From: Flavobacteriales bacterium
GTDB taxonomy: Bacteria > Bacteroidota > Bacteroidia > Flavobacteriales > UBA1820
Direction: 5' to 3'
NCBI GenBank assembly: GCA_017537565.1
Contig: JAFYKQ010000053.1
Coordinates: 1-36,355 of the forward strand
Length of the DNA stretch: 36,355 nucleotides
Shown: positions 7,993-16,264 of the stretch, in pieces
Numbering within the stretch: the stretch's first letter is position 1
Layout: each line of letters opens with the position of its first letter
The notes under the pieces: model-generated
Databases searched by the model: none
What the model was told of the DNA's origin: nothing
What the model saw: the letters and a program-made list of their open reading frames with translations, nothing else
Translations under genes and position numbers: made by a program

Positions 7993-8433
7993 TTATTCAT
8001 CATATTCTGGGAAACACTTCATAAAGTATTCTGGGGCACGGCAAGGACGACGTGTAACAGAATCCACACAGGCAAGTGTTACGCTACCCGTACATATCAG
8101 TTCGTCGTTCTGGTTTGTGATGCGGTACCCAAATTTAACCCTCACCGATGGTTTTTCTTTCAGTGTAACCTCTACGTTGAGTACATCGTCATAGTATGCA
8201 GACTTGATATACTTTATCTGGATTTCAGAGACAGGAAGCATAACACCCATCTCTTCCATCTCACGATACACTAGGCCTCTTTCTCTTAACATTTCCAGAC
8301 GTGATATCTCAAAATACATAGGATAGTTCCCGTGATATACTATGCCCATGCGGTCTGTGTCGTTATAACGTACACGTACCTTGTTTACATATTTTACAAC
8401 GGGGCCTTTCGCTTTTTCTTCTGTTGTTTTCAT
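7993..8433 (-). CDS. ybgC: YbgC-type hotdog-fold acyl-CoA thioesterase
   Basis: Hydrolyses acyl-CoA (or acyl-ACP) thioesters; cytosolic. It is 146 aa with a single 4HBT hotdog domain. The signature VRYNDTDRMGIVYHGNYPMYFE holds the presumed catalytic D27 and the following H34 and Y37. The Bacteroidales members of this family are usually annotated simply as thioesterases, so the chain-length specificity is open. It starts 5 nt after the rdgB stop in the ptb-buk operon, where an acyl-CoA substrate would be available, so an acyl-CoA role is plausible though not shown. No Tol-Pal genes are nearby. Confidence 0.88.
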   Translation of the reverse strand: MKTTEEKAKGPVVKYVNKVRVRYNDTDRMGIVYHGNYPMYFEISRLEMLRERGLVYREMEEMGVMLPVSEIQIKYIKSAYYDDVLNVEVTLKEKPSVRVKFGYRITNQNDELICTGSVTLACVDSVTRRPCRAPEYFMKCFPEYDE

Positions 8434-8438
8434 TTTTT

Positions 8439-9029
8439 TTATTTTGTCTTGTAATGTTTTAAGAAGTCTATCATCTGTGCAAATGCACGCCCACGATGAC
8501 TTATCGATGCTTTTTCCTCCATCGTCATCTGTGCAAATGTACGATTGCTCTCCTGTGGGAGGAAGATAGGGTCATAACCAAAACCACCTTCGCCGCTAGA
8601 CGATGTGGTAATCTCACCTTCCACACTGCCCGTAAACGTGTATATCTCACCTTCCAATGACAGTGTGATGACAGTCGCAAAACGAGCTCCTCGTTCCTCT
8701 ATGCCATTCATCACCTCTAGTAGTTTGTTTACGTTGTCCTCATATGTGGCACTTTCTCCTGCGTAACGAGCCGAATAAACACCCGGTGCTCCACCCAATG
8801 CATCTACCATCAGGCCCGTGTCATCTGCAAAACAGTTACACGTGCAACGAGATAGTACATAGTCTACCTTCTGTCGAGAGTTTTCTTCCAGCGTGCTGCC
8901 TGTCTCTGGTATCTCGTCGTGTAGGCCTATCTCGTCCAATGTCTTCATCGTGTATCCAGCGGGTAGCATAGCTGCTATCTCGCGGGCTTTGTGAGCATTG
9001 TGCGTAGCAAATACCAATTCTATTGACAT
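8439..9029 (-). CDS. rdgB: RdgB/HAM1-family non-canonical purine NTP pyrophosphatase
   Basis: Removes dITP, ITP and XTP from the nucleotide pool by hydrolysis to the monophosphate plus pyrophosphate. It is 196 aa, the usual length. The nucleotide-binding N terminus ATHNAHK (T9, N11, K14), the acidic motif FADDTGL (D69, D70), the PGVYSARYAG block, GFGYDPIF and the C-terminal SHRGRAF base-recognition motif are all present. It starts 11 nt after buk stops and precedes ybgC by 5 nt, inside a fermentative operon; this looks like housekeeping cotranscription rather than pathway membership. Confidence 0.96.
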   Translation of the reverse strand: MSIELVFATHNAHKAREIAAMLPAGYTMKTLDEIGLHDEIPETGSTLEENSRQKVDYVLSRCTCNCFADDTGLMVDALGGAPGVYSARYAGESATYEDNVNKLLEVMNGIEERGARFATVITLSLEGEIYTFTGSVEGEITTSSSGEGGFGYDPIFLPQESNRTFAQMTMEEKASISHRGRAFAQMIDFLKHYKTK

Positions 9030-9040
9030 AGCAGTCTTTT

Positions 9041-10126
9041 TTACTCTTTCACATATGGGTATGGACGAGCAGGAACACCGTCGCGTACTACTTCCAAACC
9101 TGCACTAGCCAATGCCCCCAGTTCGTCTTCGCCAGGGTAGAGGTGTACAGGAGCAATGAATTCTATGCGAGGTACAAGGCGGTTCATCACTGCCGAATTA
9201 TAAGCTATACCACCTGTAAGCAGTATCGCGTCTACCTTTCCAGAAAGAACCGTAGCTGCTGCTCCTATCTCTTTGGCTATCTGGTAAGCCATTGCATCTA
9301 GTACCAATGTAGCCTTTGCATCGCCAGATTCTTCCATCGCAGCAACCTCTCTCATGTCGCTTATGCCCAGATATGAAGAAACACCACCGCGACCATTTAC
9401 CATAGCGAGCATTTCGGCACGGGTGTGGCTTCCATCATAGCACATACGTATCACGTCTCCCATAGGAAGTGTACCAGAACGTTCGGGAGAGAAAGGACCT
9501 TCACCGTCTATAGCTTGGTTTACGTCTATCACGCGACCATTGTAGTGTGTTCCTACCGAAACACCGCCGCCCATATGTACTACTATAAGCGAAAGACTGT
9601 TGTAGTCTTTACCCACCTCGCGAGCATATTTTTTGGCAGTAGCCTTTTGGTTCAGTGCGTGGAAACAACTCTTGCGTTCAAATGCTGCATTGCCCGACAC
9701 GCGAGCTACATCTTGCAGTTCATCTACACCCACAGGGTCGGCTATGTATGCAGGTATTCCACCCAGTTCACGAGACATAGAAAGGGCTATGATAGCTGCC
9801 AGATTTGACGCGTGGCGAGTAGCACCTGTACGCAAGTCTTCTACCATAGCGTCATTGACAGGATAAACACCTGAAGGTATAGGAGGCAATACTCCACCGC
9901 GTGCCATAATAAAATCCAGTGTATTTACGTCTATGTTCTCTTCGGCCAGGGTAGAGAGTATCATGCTCTTGCGGAATTCAAACTGGTCCAATATGTCTGC
10001 GTACGGAGCTAATTCTTCGGCCGTATGGCGAATGGTTTTTTCTGTTATCTGTTCCAGGTTTTTATATACACCTATCTTGGTAGATGTAGAACCAGGGTTG
10101 ATGATAAGGCTTATATATTCTTTCAT
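9041..10126 (-). CDS. buk: Butyrate kinase (acyl-phosphate kinase)
   Basis: ASKHA-fold kinase that makes ATP from butyryl-phosphate (or branched short-chain acyl-phosphates) and ADP. It is 361 aa, normal for Buk rather than the longer acetate kinase. It has NPGSTSTKIG (phosphate-1, residues 8-17), the Buk-type GGVLPPIPSGVY block, HMGGGVSVGTHYNG (phosphate-2 region) and LLTGGIAYN (adenosine region). Together with ptb 22 nt upstream it forms a complete acyl-CoA to acid plus ATP module. No butyryl-CoA synthesis genes are in the window, so the physiological acid (butyrate, isobutyrate or isovalerate) cannot be decided here. Confidence 0.95.
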   Translation of the reverse strand: MKEYISLIINPGSTSTKIGVYKNLEQITEKTIRHTAEELAPYADILDQFEFRKSMILSTLAEENIDVNTLDFIMARGGVLPPIPSGVYPVNDAMVEDLRTGATRHASNLAAIIALSMSRELGGIPAYIADPVGVDELQDVARVSGNAAFERKSCFHALNQKATAKKYAREVGKDYNSLSLIVVHMGGGVSVGTHYNGRVIDVNQAIDGEGPFSPERSGTLPMGDVIRMCYDGSHTRAEMLAMVNGRGGVSSYLGISDMREVAAMEESGDAKATLVLDAMAYQIAKEIGAAATVLSGKVDAILLTGGIAYNSAVMNRLVPRIEFIAPVHLYPGEDELGALASAGLEVVRDGVPARPYPYVKE

Positions 10127-10148
10127 TGTGGTAAGTGTTTTTTAATTG

Positions 10149-11057
10149 TTAAGCACCTGCTACAGCCAGTGCTATGGAAGATAGTTTTGTGTCCATCGTG
10201 TCTGCACGAGAGGTAAGAACAATAGGAGCGGCAGCGCCCAGTATCACAGCTCCGCCTCGAGCCCCCGCAAAGTAACCGAAGCACTTGTATAGGAAGTTTC
10301 CGCCTTCTATGTCTGGAGCTATGATAACGTCTGCATCTCCAGATACAGGGCTGTCAAATCCTTTTTCTTCCTTGCTCTCCATAGATATAGCTAGGTCAAA
10401 TGACATAGGACCATCTACCGTGCAGCCAGTAATCTCCCCGCGGGCATTCATCTGTTTAAGAGCATCGGCCTCTATCGTGGCAGGCATCTTTGGATTGACC
10501 TGCTCAATGGCTGCTATGGCTGCTACTTTAAGGTCTTCAAATCCTACCTTGCGTAAAAAGTTTACAGTGTTCTGCACTATGACTGCTTTCTCTTCCAGTG
10601 ATGGAGCTATGTTCATAGCAGCGTCTGTAAGGGTGAGAAGTTTGTGATATGCAGGTATATCAAATATCGCCAGATGTGATATCATACTACCTGTACGCAA
10701 TCCGTATTCTTTGTTAAGAACGCCTTTCATTATCTGTGGGGTAGTGATACCTCCTTTCATAAGAACGTCGCCATATCCATCGTGAACGGCACGTACTCCT
10801 ATCTCTACTGCTTCTTCGGGAGTAGAGGCTTCTAGGATTTCCACTCCTGTAAGGTCAAATCCTATACCGCTGGCAGTTTCTTCTATCTTTACTCTATCTC
10901 CTGTAAGGATAGGTGTTATGATGCCTTCGCGAGTGGCTAGCATTACGGCTTCCAGAGCGTGAGCATTGGCTGCCTGGCATAGAACTAGTTTTTTGGGTGA
11001 TGAAACAGATGATTTTTCTTTGGCTTTGACAAAAATGTCTTCTATTGTAGTAAGCAT
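10149..11057 (-). CDS. ptb: Phosphate butyryltransferase
   Basis: Transfers the acyl group of butyryl-CoA (or a similar acyl-CoA) to phosphate, feeding butyrate kinase. It is 302 aa, the usual Ptb size and shorter than full-length Pta. Conserved PTA_PTB blocks include LMKGGITT, LTDAAMNIAPSLEEKA, CTVDGPMSFDLAIS, DVIIAPDIEGGNFLYK and the C-terminal PIVLTSRADTMDTKL. It is the first gene of the leftward ptb-buk-rdgB-ybgC-DUF4923 operon, with a TAACTTTG -7 element about 47 nt before the ATG. Confidence 0.95.
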   Translation of the reverse strand: MLTTIEDIFVKAKEKSSVSSPKKLVLCQAANAHALEAVMLATREGIITPILTGDRVKIEETASGIGFDLTGVEILEASTPEEAVEIGVRAVHDGYGDVLMKGGITTPQIMKGVLNKEYGLRTGSMISHLAIFDIPAYHKLLTLTDAAMNIAPSLEEKAVIVQNTVNFLRKVGFEDLKVAAIAAIEQVNPKMPATIEADALKQMNARGEITGCTVDGPMSFDLAISMESKEEKGFDSPVSGDADVIIAPDIEGGNFLYKCFGYFAGARGGAVILGAAAPIVLTSRADTMDTKLSSIALAVAGA

Positions 11058-11103
11058 ATCGTTGGTTTTATCTAGTATGAAAATACAGTGATTTTATATA
11101 GAG

Positions 11104-11111
11104 CAAAGTTA
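11104..11111 (-). promoter_or_regulatory. -7 element for the ptb operon
   Basis: TAACTTTG on the minus strand fits TAnnTTTG. No TTG lies 19-21 nt further upstream, so the promoter may be weak or activator-dependent. Confidence 0.5.
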
Positions 11112-11180
11112 AGAATAATCGCTATAAAAAGGGATTATTTTTTGTGTCAATTTTAGAGTGAAATGATAAAATATGATAAA

Positions 11181-11209
11181 AAAATCCTCGCCCTGTGGGC
11201 GAGGATTTT
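11181..11209 (-). terminator. Terminator of clpP-clpX
   Basis: 13-bp perfect stem AAAATCCTCGCCC (11181-11193) / GGGCGAGGATTTT (11197-11209) with a TGT loop. It is followed on the minus strand by a further T run (A run upstream on plus) and lies 4 nt after the clpX stop. Confidence 0.93.
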
Positions 11210-11213
11210 ATCG

Positions 11214-12452
11214 TTAAGACTCTTGGCTCATAGCATATCTTGATAGTTTTTCGGCGGCATAACGTCGTGTCACACGGAACGTTTTTGGTGGGTTTTCTGG
11301 CAGAGAATACATCGCGTCTGAAAGTACTGCCTCACACAACGAACGTAATCCACGAGCTCCTATCTTGAATTCCAGCGCTTTTTCTACTATATAATCCAGA
11401 GCCTTGCCGTCTATCTTGAGTTCTATGCCGTCCATCTCAAAAAGACGAGTGTATTGTTTTATGATAGCATTGCGAGGTTCTGTAAGTATACGTTTAAGAG
11501 CCGCGGCATCTAGTGGTTCTAGGTGTGTGATAAGAGGTAGACGACCTATAAGTTCTGGAATAAGACCATATGACTTGAGGTCTTGCGGACTCACATACTG
11601 CATGATGTTATCCATAGAAATTACGCCGCGGTTTATGGCACTATAGCCTACCGTCTGCTTGTTGAGACGTTGGCTTATCTTGCGTTCTATCCCGTCAAAT
11701 GCTCCTCCTGCTATAAAGAGTATGTTGCGAGTGTTCACCTCTACAAATTTCTGGTCTGGGTGTTTGCGTCCGCCCTTGGGAGGGACGTTTACTACGGCTC
11801 CTTCCAGTAGTTTAAGCATAGCCTGCTGTACGCCTTCGCCGCTTACATCGCGGGTTATAGATGGGTTGTCGCTCTTGCGGGCTATTTTGTCTATCTCGTC
11901 TATAAATACTATACCGCGTTCGGCTTTTTTAACGTCATAGTCGGCCGCCTGTAACAGACGTGTGAGGATATTCTCTACGTCCTCGCCCACATATCCAGCC
12001 TCGGTAAGTACCGTAGCATCTACTATTGTGAACGGTACGTCCAGCATACGGGCTATGGTACGTGCTAGTAGAGTTTTACCAGTACCTGTGGGACCTACCA
12101 TTATCATATTTGATTTTTCTATCTCGACCTCTTCCTTACGGCCTTGGTTAAGACGTTTATAGTGGTTATAGACGGTAACGGCCATTGTGCGTTTGGCGGT
12201 GTCCTGACCTATTACCCACTGGTCTAGGAAGGCTTTAATCTCGGTAGGTTTTTTAAGTGTGGATAGGTCTTGTGATGGGCAGTCTTCTTCTTCTTCTGGG
12301 AGATGGGCATATATCTCATCTTTCAGTATGCCCATAGCCTGATTTATGCACTCATCACATATCCAAGCATCAAGTCCCTGTATGAGAACCTTTACCTCTT
12401 TTTTTGGTCTTCCACAGAACGAACAATACTGTGTAGGTGTATTTTTTGCCAT
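11214..12452 (-). CDS. clpX: ATP-dependent Clp protease ATPase subunit ClpX
   Basis: AAA+ unfoldase that delivers tagged proteins to ClpP. It is 412 aa. An N-terminal C4 zinc-binding domain has C10, C13, C32 and C35; the Walker A GPTGTGKT is at 120-127, the pore-1 loop GYVG at 153-156 and the Walker B FIDE at 183-186. The sensor and C-terminal small domain follow ([28 protein letters not shown]). In the loop that docks on ClpP, the usual IGF tripeptide reads VGY ([11 protein letters not shown]), which I believe is common in this phylum. It starts 33 nt after the clpP stop on the same strand, so clpP-clpX form an operon ending at 11181-11209. Confidence 0.97.
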   Translation of the reverse strand: MAKNTPTQYCSFCGRPKKEVKVLIQGLDAWICDECINQAMGILKDEIYAHLPEEEEDCPSQDLSTLKKPTEIKAFLDQWVIGQDTAKRTMAVTVYNHYKRLNQGRKEEVEIEKSNMIMVGPTGTGKTLLARTIARMLDVPFTIVDATVLTEAGYVGEDVENILTRLLQAADYDVKKAERGIVFIDEIDKIARKSDNPSITRDVSGEGVQQAMLKLLEGAVVNVPPKGGRKHPDQKFVEVNTRNILFIAGGAFDGIERKISQRLNKQTVGYSAINRGVISMDNIMQYVSPQDLKSYGLIPELIGRLPLITHLEPLDAAALKRILTEPRNAIIKQYTRLFEMDGIELKIDGKALDYIVEKALEFKIGARGLRSLCEAVLSDAMYSLPENPPKTFRVTRRYAAEKLSRYAMSQES

Positions 12453-12485
12453 ATATTGATGTATATATATAAGCTATGTGTCGTG

Positions 12486-13160
12486 TTATTTTTTCTTTTC
12501 CAGCACTTCGTCTATCATGCCATATTCCAGGGCTTCATATGAAGTCATCCAGTAGTCGCGGTCTGAATCGCGTTCTATGCGGTCAAATGGCTGTCCAGAA
12601 TGTGTAGATAGTATGCTGTATAGCTCATCACGCAATTTTTTTATCTCGCGGGCCGTTATTTCTATATCTGACGCCTGACCTTGTACTCCGCCCAGAGGTT
12701 GGTGAATCATTATACGCGAATGTTTAAGTGCCGAACGTTTGCCTTTTTCTCCTGCAGCCATCAGCACTGCAGCCATACTTGCTGCCATACCTGTACATAT
12801 AGTAGAGACATTTGGAGAGATGTACTGCATAGTGTCATAGATGCCTAGGCCGGCATACACCCCACCACCAGGAGAATTGATATAAATGCTTATGTCTTTG
12901 CTGCTATCTACCGATGATAAGAAAAGTAGCTGCCCCTGAATGATATTGGCTACATAGTCGTTAATGGCTGTGCCTAGGAATATGATGCGGTCCATCATAA
13001 GTCTGGAAAAAACGTCCATCTGTGCTACGTTCATCTGGCGTTCTTCTATCACGGTAGGGGATATGTATTCTCCATAGATAGACGCGTATGAGTCCAGTTG
13101 ATAGGAAGAAATGCCTAGATGTCCTGTGGCATATTTTCTGAATTCGTCTTTTATGTTCAT
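12486..13160 (-). CDS. clpP: ATP-dependent Clp protease proteolytic subunit ClpP
   Basis: Self-compartmentalised serine protease and partner of ClpX. The preferred start (ATG ending at 13160) gives 224 aa beginning MNIKDEFRKYATGH. A longer frame to 13211 would place the -7 box TACATTTG inside the coding region and add 17 residues with no family match. The catalytic triad is visible: S128 in GMAASMAA, H153 in IMIHQPLGG and D202 in DRDYW, with the 25- and 49-residue spacing of known ClpPs. INSPGGGVYAG is the conserved strand motif. It lies between tig and clpX in the classical tig-clpP-clpX order. Confidence 0.96.
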   Translation of the reverse strand: MNIKDEFRKYATGHLGISSYQLDSYASIYGEYISPTVIEERQMNVAQMDVFSRLMMDRIIFLGTAINDYVANIIQGQLLFLSSVDSSKDISIYINSPGGGVYAGLGIYDTMQYISPNVSTICTGMAASMAAVLMAAGEKGKRSALKHSRIMIHQPLGGVQGQASDIEITAREIKKLRDELYSILSTHSGQPFDRIERDSDRDYWMTSYEALEYGMIDEVLEKKK

Positions 13161-13186
13161 CGTCTTAATGTTTTGGTCTATGTGTG

Positions 13187-13194
13187 CAAATGTA
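13187..13194 (-). promoter_or_regulatory. -7 element for clpP-clpX
   Basis: TACATTTG on the minus strand, about 27 nt before the clpP ATG. The expected -33 position falls inside the tig terminator hairpin, with no clear TTG. This separates clpPX transcription from tig and supports the shorter ClpP start. Confidence 0.55.
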
Positions 13195-13201
13195 GAAAAA
13201 T

Positions 13202-13231
13202 AGAGCGGCATATCATAAGATTTGCCGCTCT
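13202..13231 (-). terminator. Terminator of tig
   Basis: 9-bp stem AGAGCGGCA (13202-13210) / TGCCGCTCT (13223-13231) with a 12-nt loop, followed on the minus strand by ATTTTTC. Weaker than the other terminators in the window, so some read-through into clpP is possible. Confidence 0.7.
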
Positions 13232-13257
13232 TATCTTTATTTTAATCCGCCGTGGGA

Positions 13258-14598
13258 TTATTTTCTTTTGGCGATTGCTTTTACAAATTCGTCCAGAGTA
13301 ACTTCTTTCTGTTTGTAAGTTATCTGCTCTTTGAATATTTCAAGCATCTTCTCGCGGATAATCATACTCTGCATACGAGAAACTTCTTCCTTGTTTTTAA
13401 GGATACGTTCCACGATAGGAGCTAGGTCTTCGTCGCTCATCTCCATCTGGCCGTACTGTGCCATCTGCATACGGATAAGAGATTTGGCACGTTCTGCTAT
13501 GTCGTTATATTCTATACGAACGTTGTTATCTGCCAAAATCTGTGTCTCTATAAGCTGATAACGCAATCCTTTCTCGCTCTGTTCTATTTCACGTGCAGCT
13601 TCCTCTTCGCTCATTGGTTTTTCGGCAGTAGCCATAAGCCAACGTTTCAAGAAGTCTAGTGGTAGGTCAAACTTGGTGTTTTCTATAAGGAAGTCCACCG
13701 TGTCGTTCATAACCTGTGAATCTGTCTCGGTAGCAAATGCGCTTTCGGCTTCACCTACTATCTTACCGCGGAATTCTTCTTCGGTAGTTACAACGCCTTC
13801 GCCATATATCTTGTCAAACAATTCCTGGTCTAGAGCGTGAGGTTCAACGTTTGATATTTTCTCGATAGTAAGGTGTAGTTCATCTGTAAAGCTTTCGCAT
13901 TCGTCGGCACTCTTACCTATGAACTGTGAAAGACGTGTAGTAGATTTGAAATCTTTTGGCTGTGCTACAACTACATCACCTACTTTTTTACCTACAAAGT
14001 TTTTGGCGTTTTTGATGTCGGCTACAACTACTATGCCCTGTTTGTAAGCACCTGGCTGGTAAAGTTCATCGCCTTCGCCTTTGGCTTCTATTTTTACTAC
14101 AACGTCAGAAATTTTTTCAACTTTTTCTACGTCACTTATCTTACCAAAACGTTTTGTAAGGCTAGATATGTGGTCGTTGATGTAATCGTCAGAAACCTTG
14201 ATAGTGTATTTTGTAACTTTTTTGGCAGCAGCCAAATCTATTTTAACCTCTGGAATAATTCCTATCTCAAAATCAAACGAAAGGTCTGTGGCGTTTGCCC
14301 AGTCTATCTCCTGCTGTGCTACAGGTAGTGGCTGACCAAAGATAGCTAGGTTTTCCTTACGAATGTAGTTGTCAAGTTCTGTCTGTACCAGTTTGTTTAC
14401 TTCCTCTACAGTGGCAGCTACACCATACTGTTTTTTAATCATGCCTGCTGGTACCATACCCTTGCGGAAACCAGGTACAGTGGCATTTTTACGCATATTT
14501 TCCAGTGCTTTTTCAACGCTGGGACGATAGTCTGCTTCTGCTATCTGAACGGTAATGATGGCGTTCAGTGCGTCTGTGTTTGTTTTTGAAATATTCAT
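13258..14598 (-). CDS. tig: Trigger factor, ribosome-associated chaperone
   Basis: Binds the ribosome exit tunnel and shields nascent chains. It is 446 aa. The ribosome-binding signature GFRKG is at 43-47 (VPGFRKGMVP), inside an N-terminal tail-like domain (1-115). The central region (about 150-250) does not show the usual FKBP active-site pattern and may not be an active prolyl isomerase; this degeneracy seems usual in the phylum. The C-terminal part (about 250-440) is helical and charged, as in the chaperone arms. It lies directly upstream of clpP. It is downstream of a phage portal gene with no terminator between them. Confidence 0.93.
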   Translation of the reverse strand: MNISKTNTDALNAIITVQIAEADYRPSVEKALENMRKNATVPGFRKGMVPAGMIKKQYGVAATVEEVNKLVQTELDNYIRKENLAIFGQPLPVAQQEIDWANATDLSFDFEIGIIPEVKIDLAAAKKVTKYTIKVSDDYINDHISSLTKRFGKISDVEKVEKISDVVVKIEAKGEGDELYQPGAYKQGIVVVADIKNAKNFVGKKVGDVVVAQPKDFKSTTRLSQFIGKSADECESFTDELHLTIEKISNVEPHALDQELFDKIYGEGVVTTEEEFRGKIVGEAESAFATETDSQVMNDTVDFLIENTKFDLPLDFLKRWLMATAEKPMSEEEAAREIEQSEKGLRYQLIETQILADNNVRIEYNDIAERAKSLIRMQMAQYGQMEMSDEDLAPIVERILKNKEEVSRMQSMIIREKMLEIFKEQITYKQKEVTLDEFVKAIAKRK

Positions 14599-14648
14599 TT
14601 TATTTCCTGTATGTTTTATTAAATGATTATCCTGTTTTTAACAAGTGG

Positions 14649-14656
14649 CAAAGATA
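14649..14656 (-). promoter_or_regulatory. -7 element for tig
   Basis: TATCTTTG on the minus strand, 51 nt before the tig ATG. The nearest upstream TTTG is 24 nt away, longer than usual, so only the -7 box is called. Confidence 0.5.
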
Positions 14657-14686
14657 AGCCATTTATTTTGTTTATAAAAGCAAAAT

Positions 14687-16117
14687 TTACATAGTGAAAT
14701 TAAGGCTGCCCTGCTGGATATCATTTATCTGTTTTTCTGATATGATGGTGTCATATTCTTCTTCTGGGTCGGTAGATAGACCAGATAGGCGTACAGCACT
14801 ACGCTGTGAGATAAGAGCCTTCCCACCAGATGCTATATTGAGAGCCTGGATATTGGCTGTGCGGTCATCTATCATATATGGTTGTATCTCTTGGCGTATT
14901 TCCAGTGAATCTATGTGTGGGGCTATGGCAGTATTGAGAACTTTCATATATGAGCGAATGATATTCATACGGCGTTCCAGATATTCGTTCCACATCTCAC
15001 ATTTGTTCTGTACTTTAAGGTGAGCGTCTAGGAACATCATTTTAAGTGCTATACCCGACGTATTGGCCAGTCCCTTAACACTATCAAACGAAATATCTGG
15101 TGTCTGTGTCGTGCTGTATATCATACCTAGTAGGGTGTTTATTTCCAGGCGAACGCTTTCGGGAGCTTGTTGCCAGGATAGATATTGTGCCGTGCTGTTT
15201 GCCTCGCCTTCTATGATGGCACCTGTTTCTCCCTTGCGGGCAAAACCGCGTATCTCTCCCGTTACAAAAATCTTGGGTGAGGAATGGTAGTCGTTTGTGT
15301 CGGCAAAGTTTGAAAGTAATTTTTCCAGTCGTTCTATAAGACACTGTACGTCTGCCCATTCGCTTTGTCGTTGGCTGGCATATATGACGGGAATTTTACC
15401 TATGCGGTTTTCTATATTGGCTGTCATTTCCCATTTGCCGCCTTTGGCTCTTGAAAAACGCAATATGCATCTGTCTGTGTAGGTCTCGTAATGTTCTGTG
15501 TCGTCATCGGCACTACTCCACATACGTGAGAAGGCTATCATATCTCCATACCCGTCAAATAGTGGATATAGTTTATCTCCTTGCGAAGGGCTGAATATAC
15601 ATACGCGTAGTTTGTGGGCTGGCTGTACACTTTTTACAAAGGAATATCTATCATCGCTGCCTATCTTATCCCAGAATCCGCGTTCGGGGACGGGATACCA
15701 TAGTTCGGCAACTTCGGTCTCGCTCATAAGGGTACGAGCCAGACGACGGTTAAGGCTACCCGTCTTGTTATCGGCTTGTGTTCGGCGTATGGCCTCCCAA
15801 GCACAGCCTGCTTTTTCGTCGTTGCGTGTGCAGGATATTTTTACTTCATTGCCAAAAAGAAAGGCTACGGCTCGTTCCACTATGATGCGTTGTAGGGGTA
15901 GGGCTATGCGTGCCACAGGTTCAAATCTCTCTATGTTCCCGTCCTGTCCTTTTACGGCCTTGTCTGGACGTAGAGAACTGTCGTTTATCTTGTGTCCCTG
16001 TGGGTAATACTCTTTTTCCAGAGTGTGTATATGTGGCTGTGGAGTAGAACGTCTGGATAGTTCTTCTATCATTTCATCGGCCGATTCTATGGCCAATATC
16101 TCATCTATGTTTTTCAT
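14687..16117 (-). CDS. Phage portal protein, SPP1 gp6-like, solitary
   Basis: Portal proteins form the dodecameric DNA channel at a tailed-phage vertex. This intact 476-aa frame matches the SPP1 gp6 portal family as I recall it: the wing-region FADTNDYHSSPKIFVTGEI (about 271-289), then GFARKGETGAII, YLSWQQAPESVRLEINTLL (312-330), MIYSTTQTPDISF (332-344) and the helical SGIALKMMFLDAHLKVQNK (354-372). The N terminus is arginine-rich with a hydrophobic patch, and the C terminus is acidic and Gln-rich. No terminase, protease, capsid or tail gene is present. The neighbours are tig (88 nt downstream, no terminator between) and tolC. It has its own consensus host promoter. It is either a lone prophage relic or a domesticated gene. 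Confidence 0.88.
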   Translation of the reverse strand: MKNIDEILAIESADEMIEELSRRSTPQPHIHTLEKEYYPQGHKINDSSLRPDKAVKGQDGNIERFEPVARIALPLQRIIVERAVAFLFGNEVKISCTRNDEKAGCAWEAIRRTQADNKTGSLNRRLARTLMSETEVAELWYPVPERGFWDKIGSDDRYSFVKSVQPAHKLRVCIFSPSQGDKLYPLFDGYGDMIAFSRMWSSADDDTEHYETYTDRCILRFSRAKGGKWEMTANIENRIGKIPVIYASQRQSEWADVQCLIERLEKLLSNFADTNDYHSSPKIFVTGEIRGFARKGETGAIIEGEANSTAQYLSWQQAPESVRLEINTLLGMIYSTTQTPDISFDSVKGLANTSGIALKMMFLDAHLKVQNKCEMWNEYLERRMNIIRSYMKVLNTAIAPHIDSLEIRQEIQPYMIDDRTANIQALNIASGGKALISQRSAVRLSGLSTDPEEEYDTIISEKQINDIQQGSLNFTM

Positions 16118-16146
16118 TGTTTTAAGGTTTATATGTTATTTATATT

Positions 16147-16178
16147 CAAATATAATCAAAAAGGAAATAAAAAGCAAA
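16147..16178 (-). promoter_or_regulatory. Promoter of the solitary portal gene
   Basis: On the minus strand: TTTG (plus 16175-16178), 20-nt spacer, TATATTTG (plus 16147-16154). A full housekeeping-type match. It implies a leader of about 24 nt before the portal ATG. Confidence 0.75.
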
Positions 16179-16200
16179 TTTTATTCCTTCATTATGGTAA

Positions 16201-16244
16201 ATACCCCAAAAAGGCGAGCCGCAGGCTCGCCTTTTTGGGGGTAT
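16201..16244 (-). terminator. Terminator of the acrA-acrB-tolC operon
   Basis: Very long near-perfect hairpin: a 20-nt left arm (16201-16220), GCA loop and right arm 16224-16244 with one extra G. The U run lies within the stem. It ends 20 nt before the tolC stop side and insulates the portal gene from efflux transcription. Confidence 0.92.
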
Positions 16245-16264
16245 ACTATATAGAGACTTTGTTT

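Noticed and set aside
13161-13211. Extended N terminus of ClpP (17 more residues)
   Set aside because: It would contain the TACATTTG -7 box and does not resemble ClpP. The ATG ending at 13160 matches the family start.
1048-16117. Remnants of one prophage bounded by the XRE gene and the portal gene
   Set aside because: Everything between them is core metabolism or proteostasis genes in normal operons, so they cannot be the ends of one integrated element.
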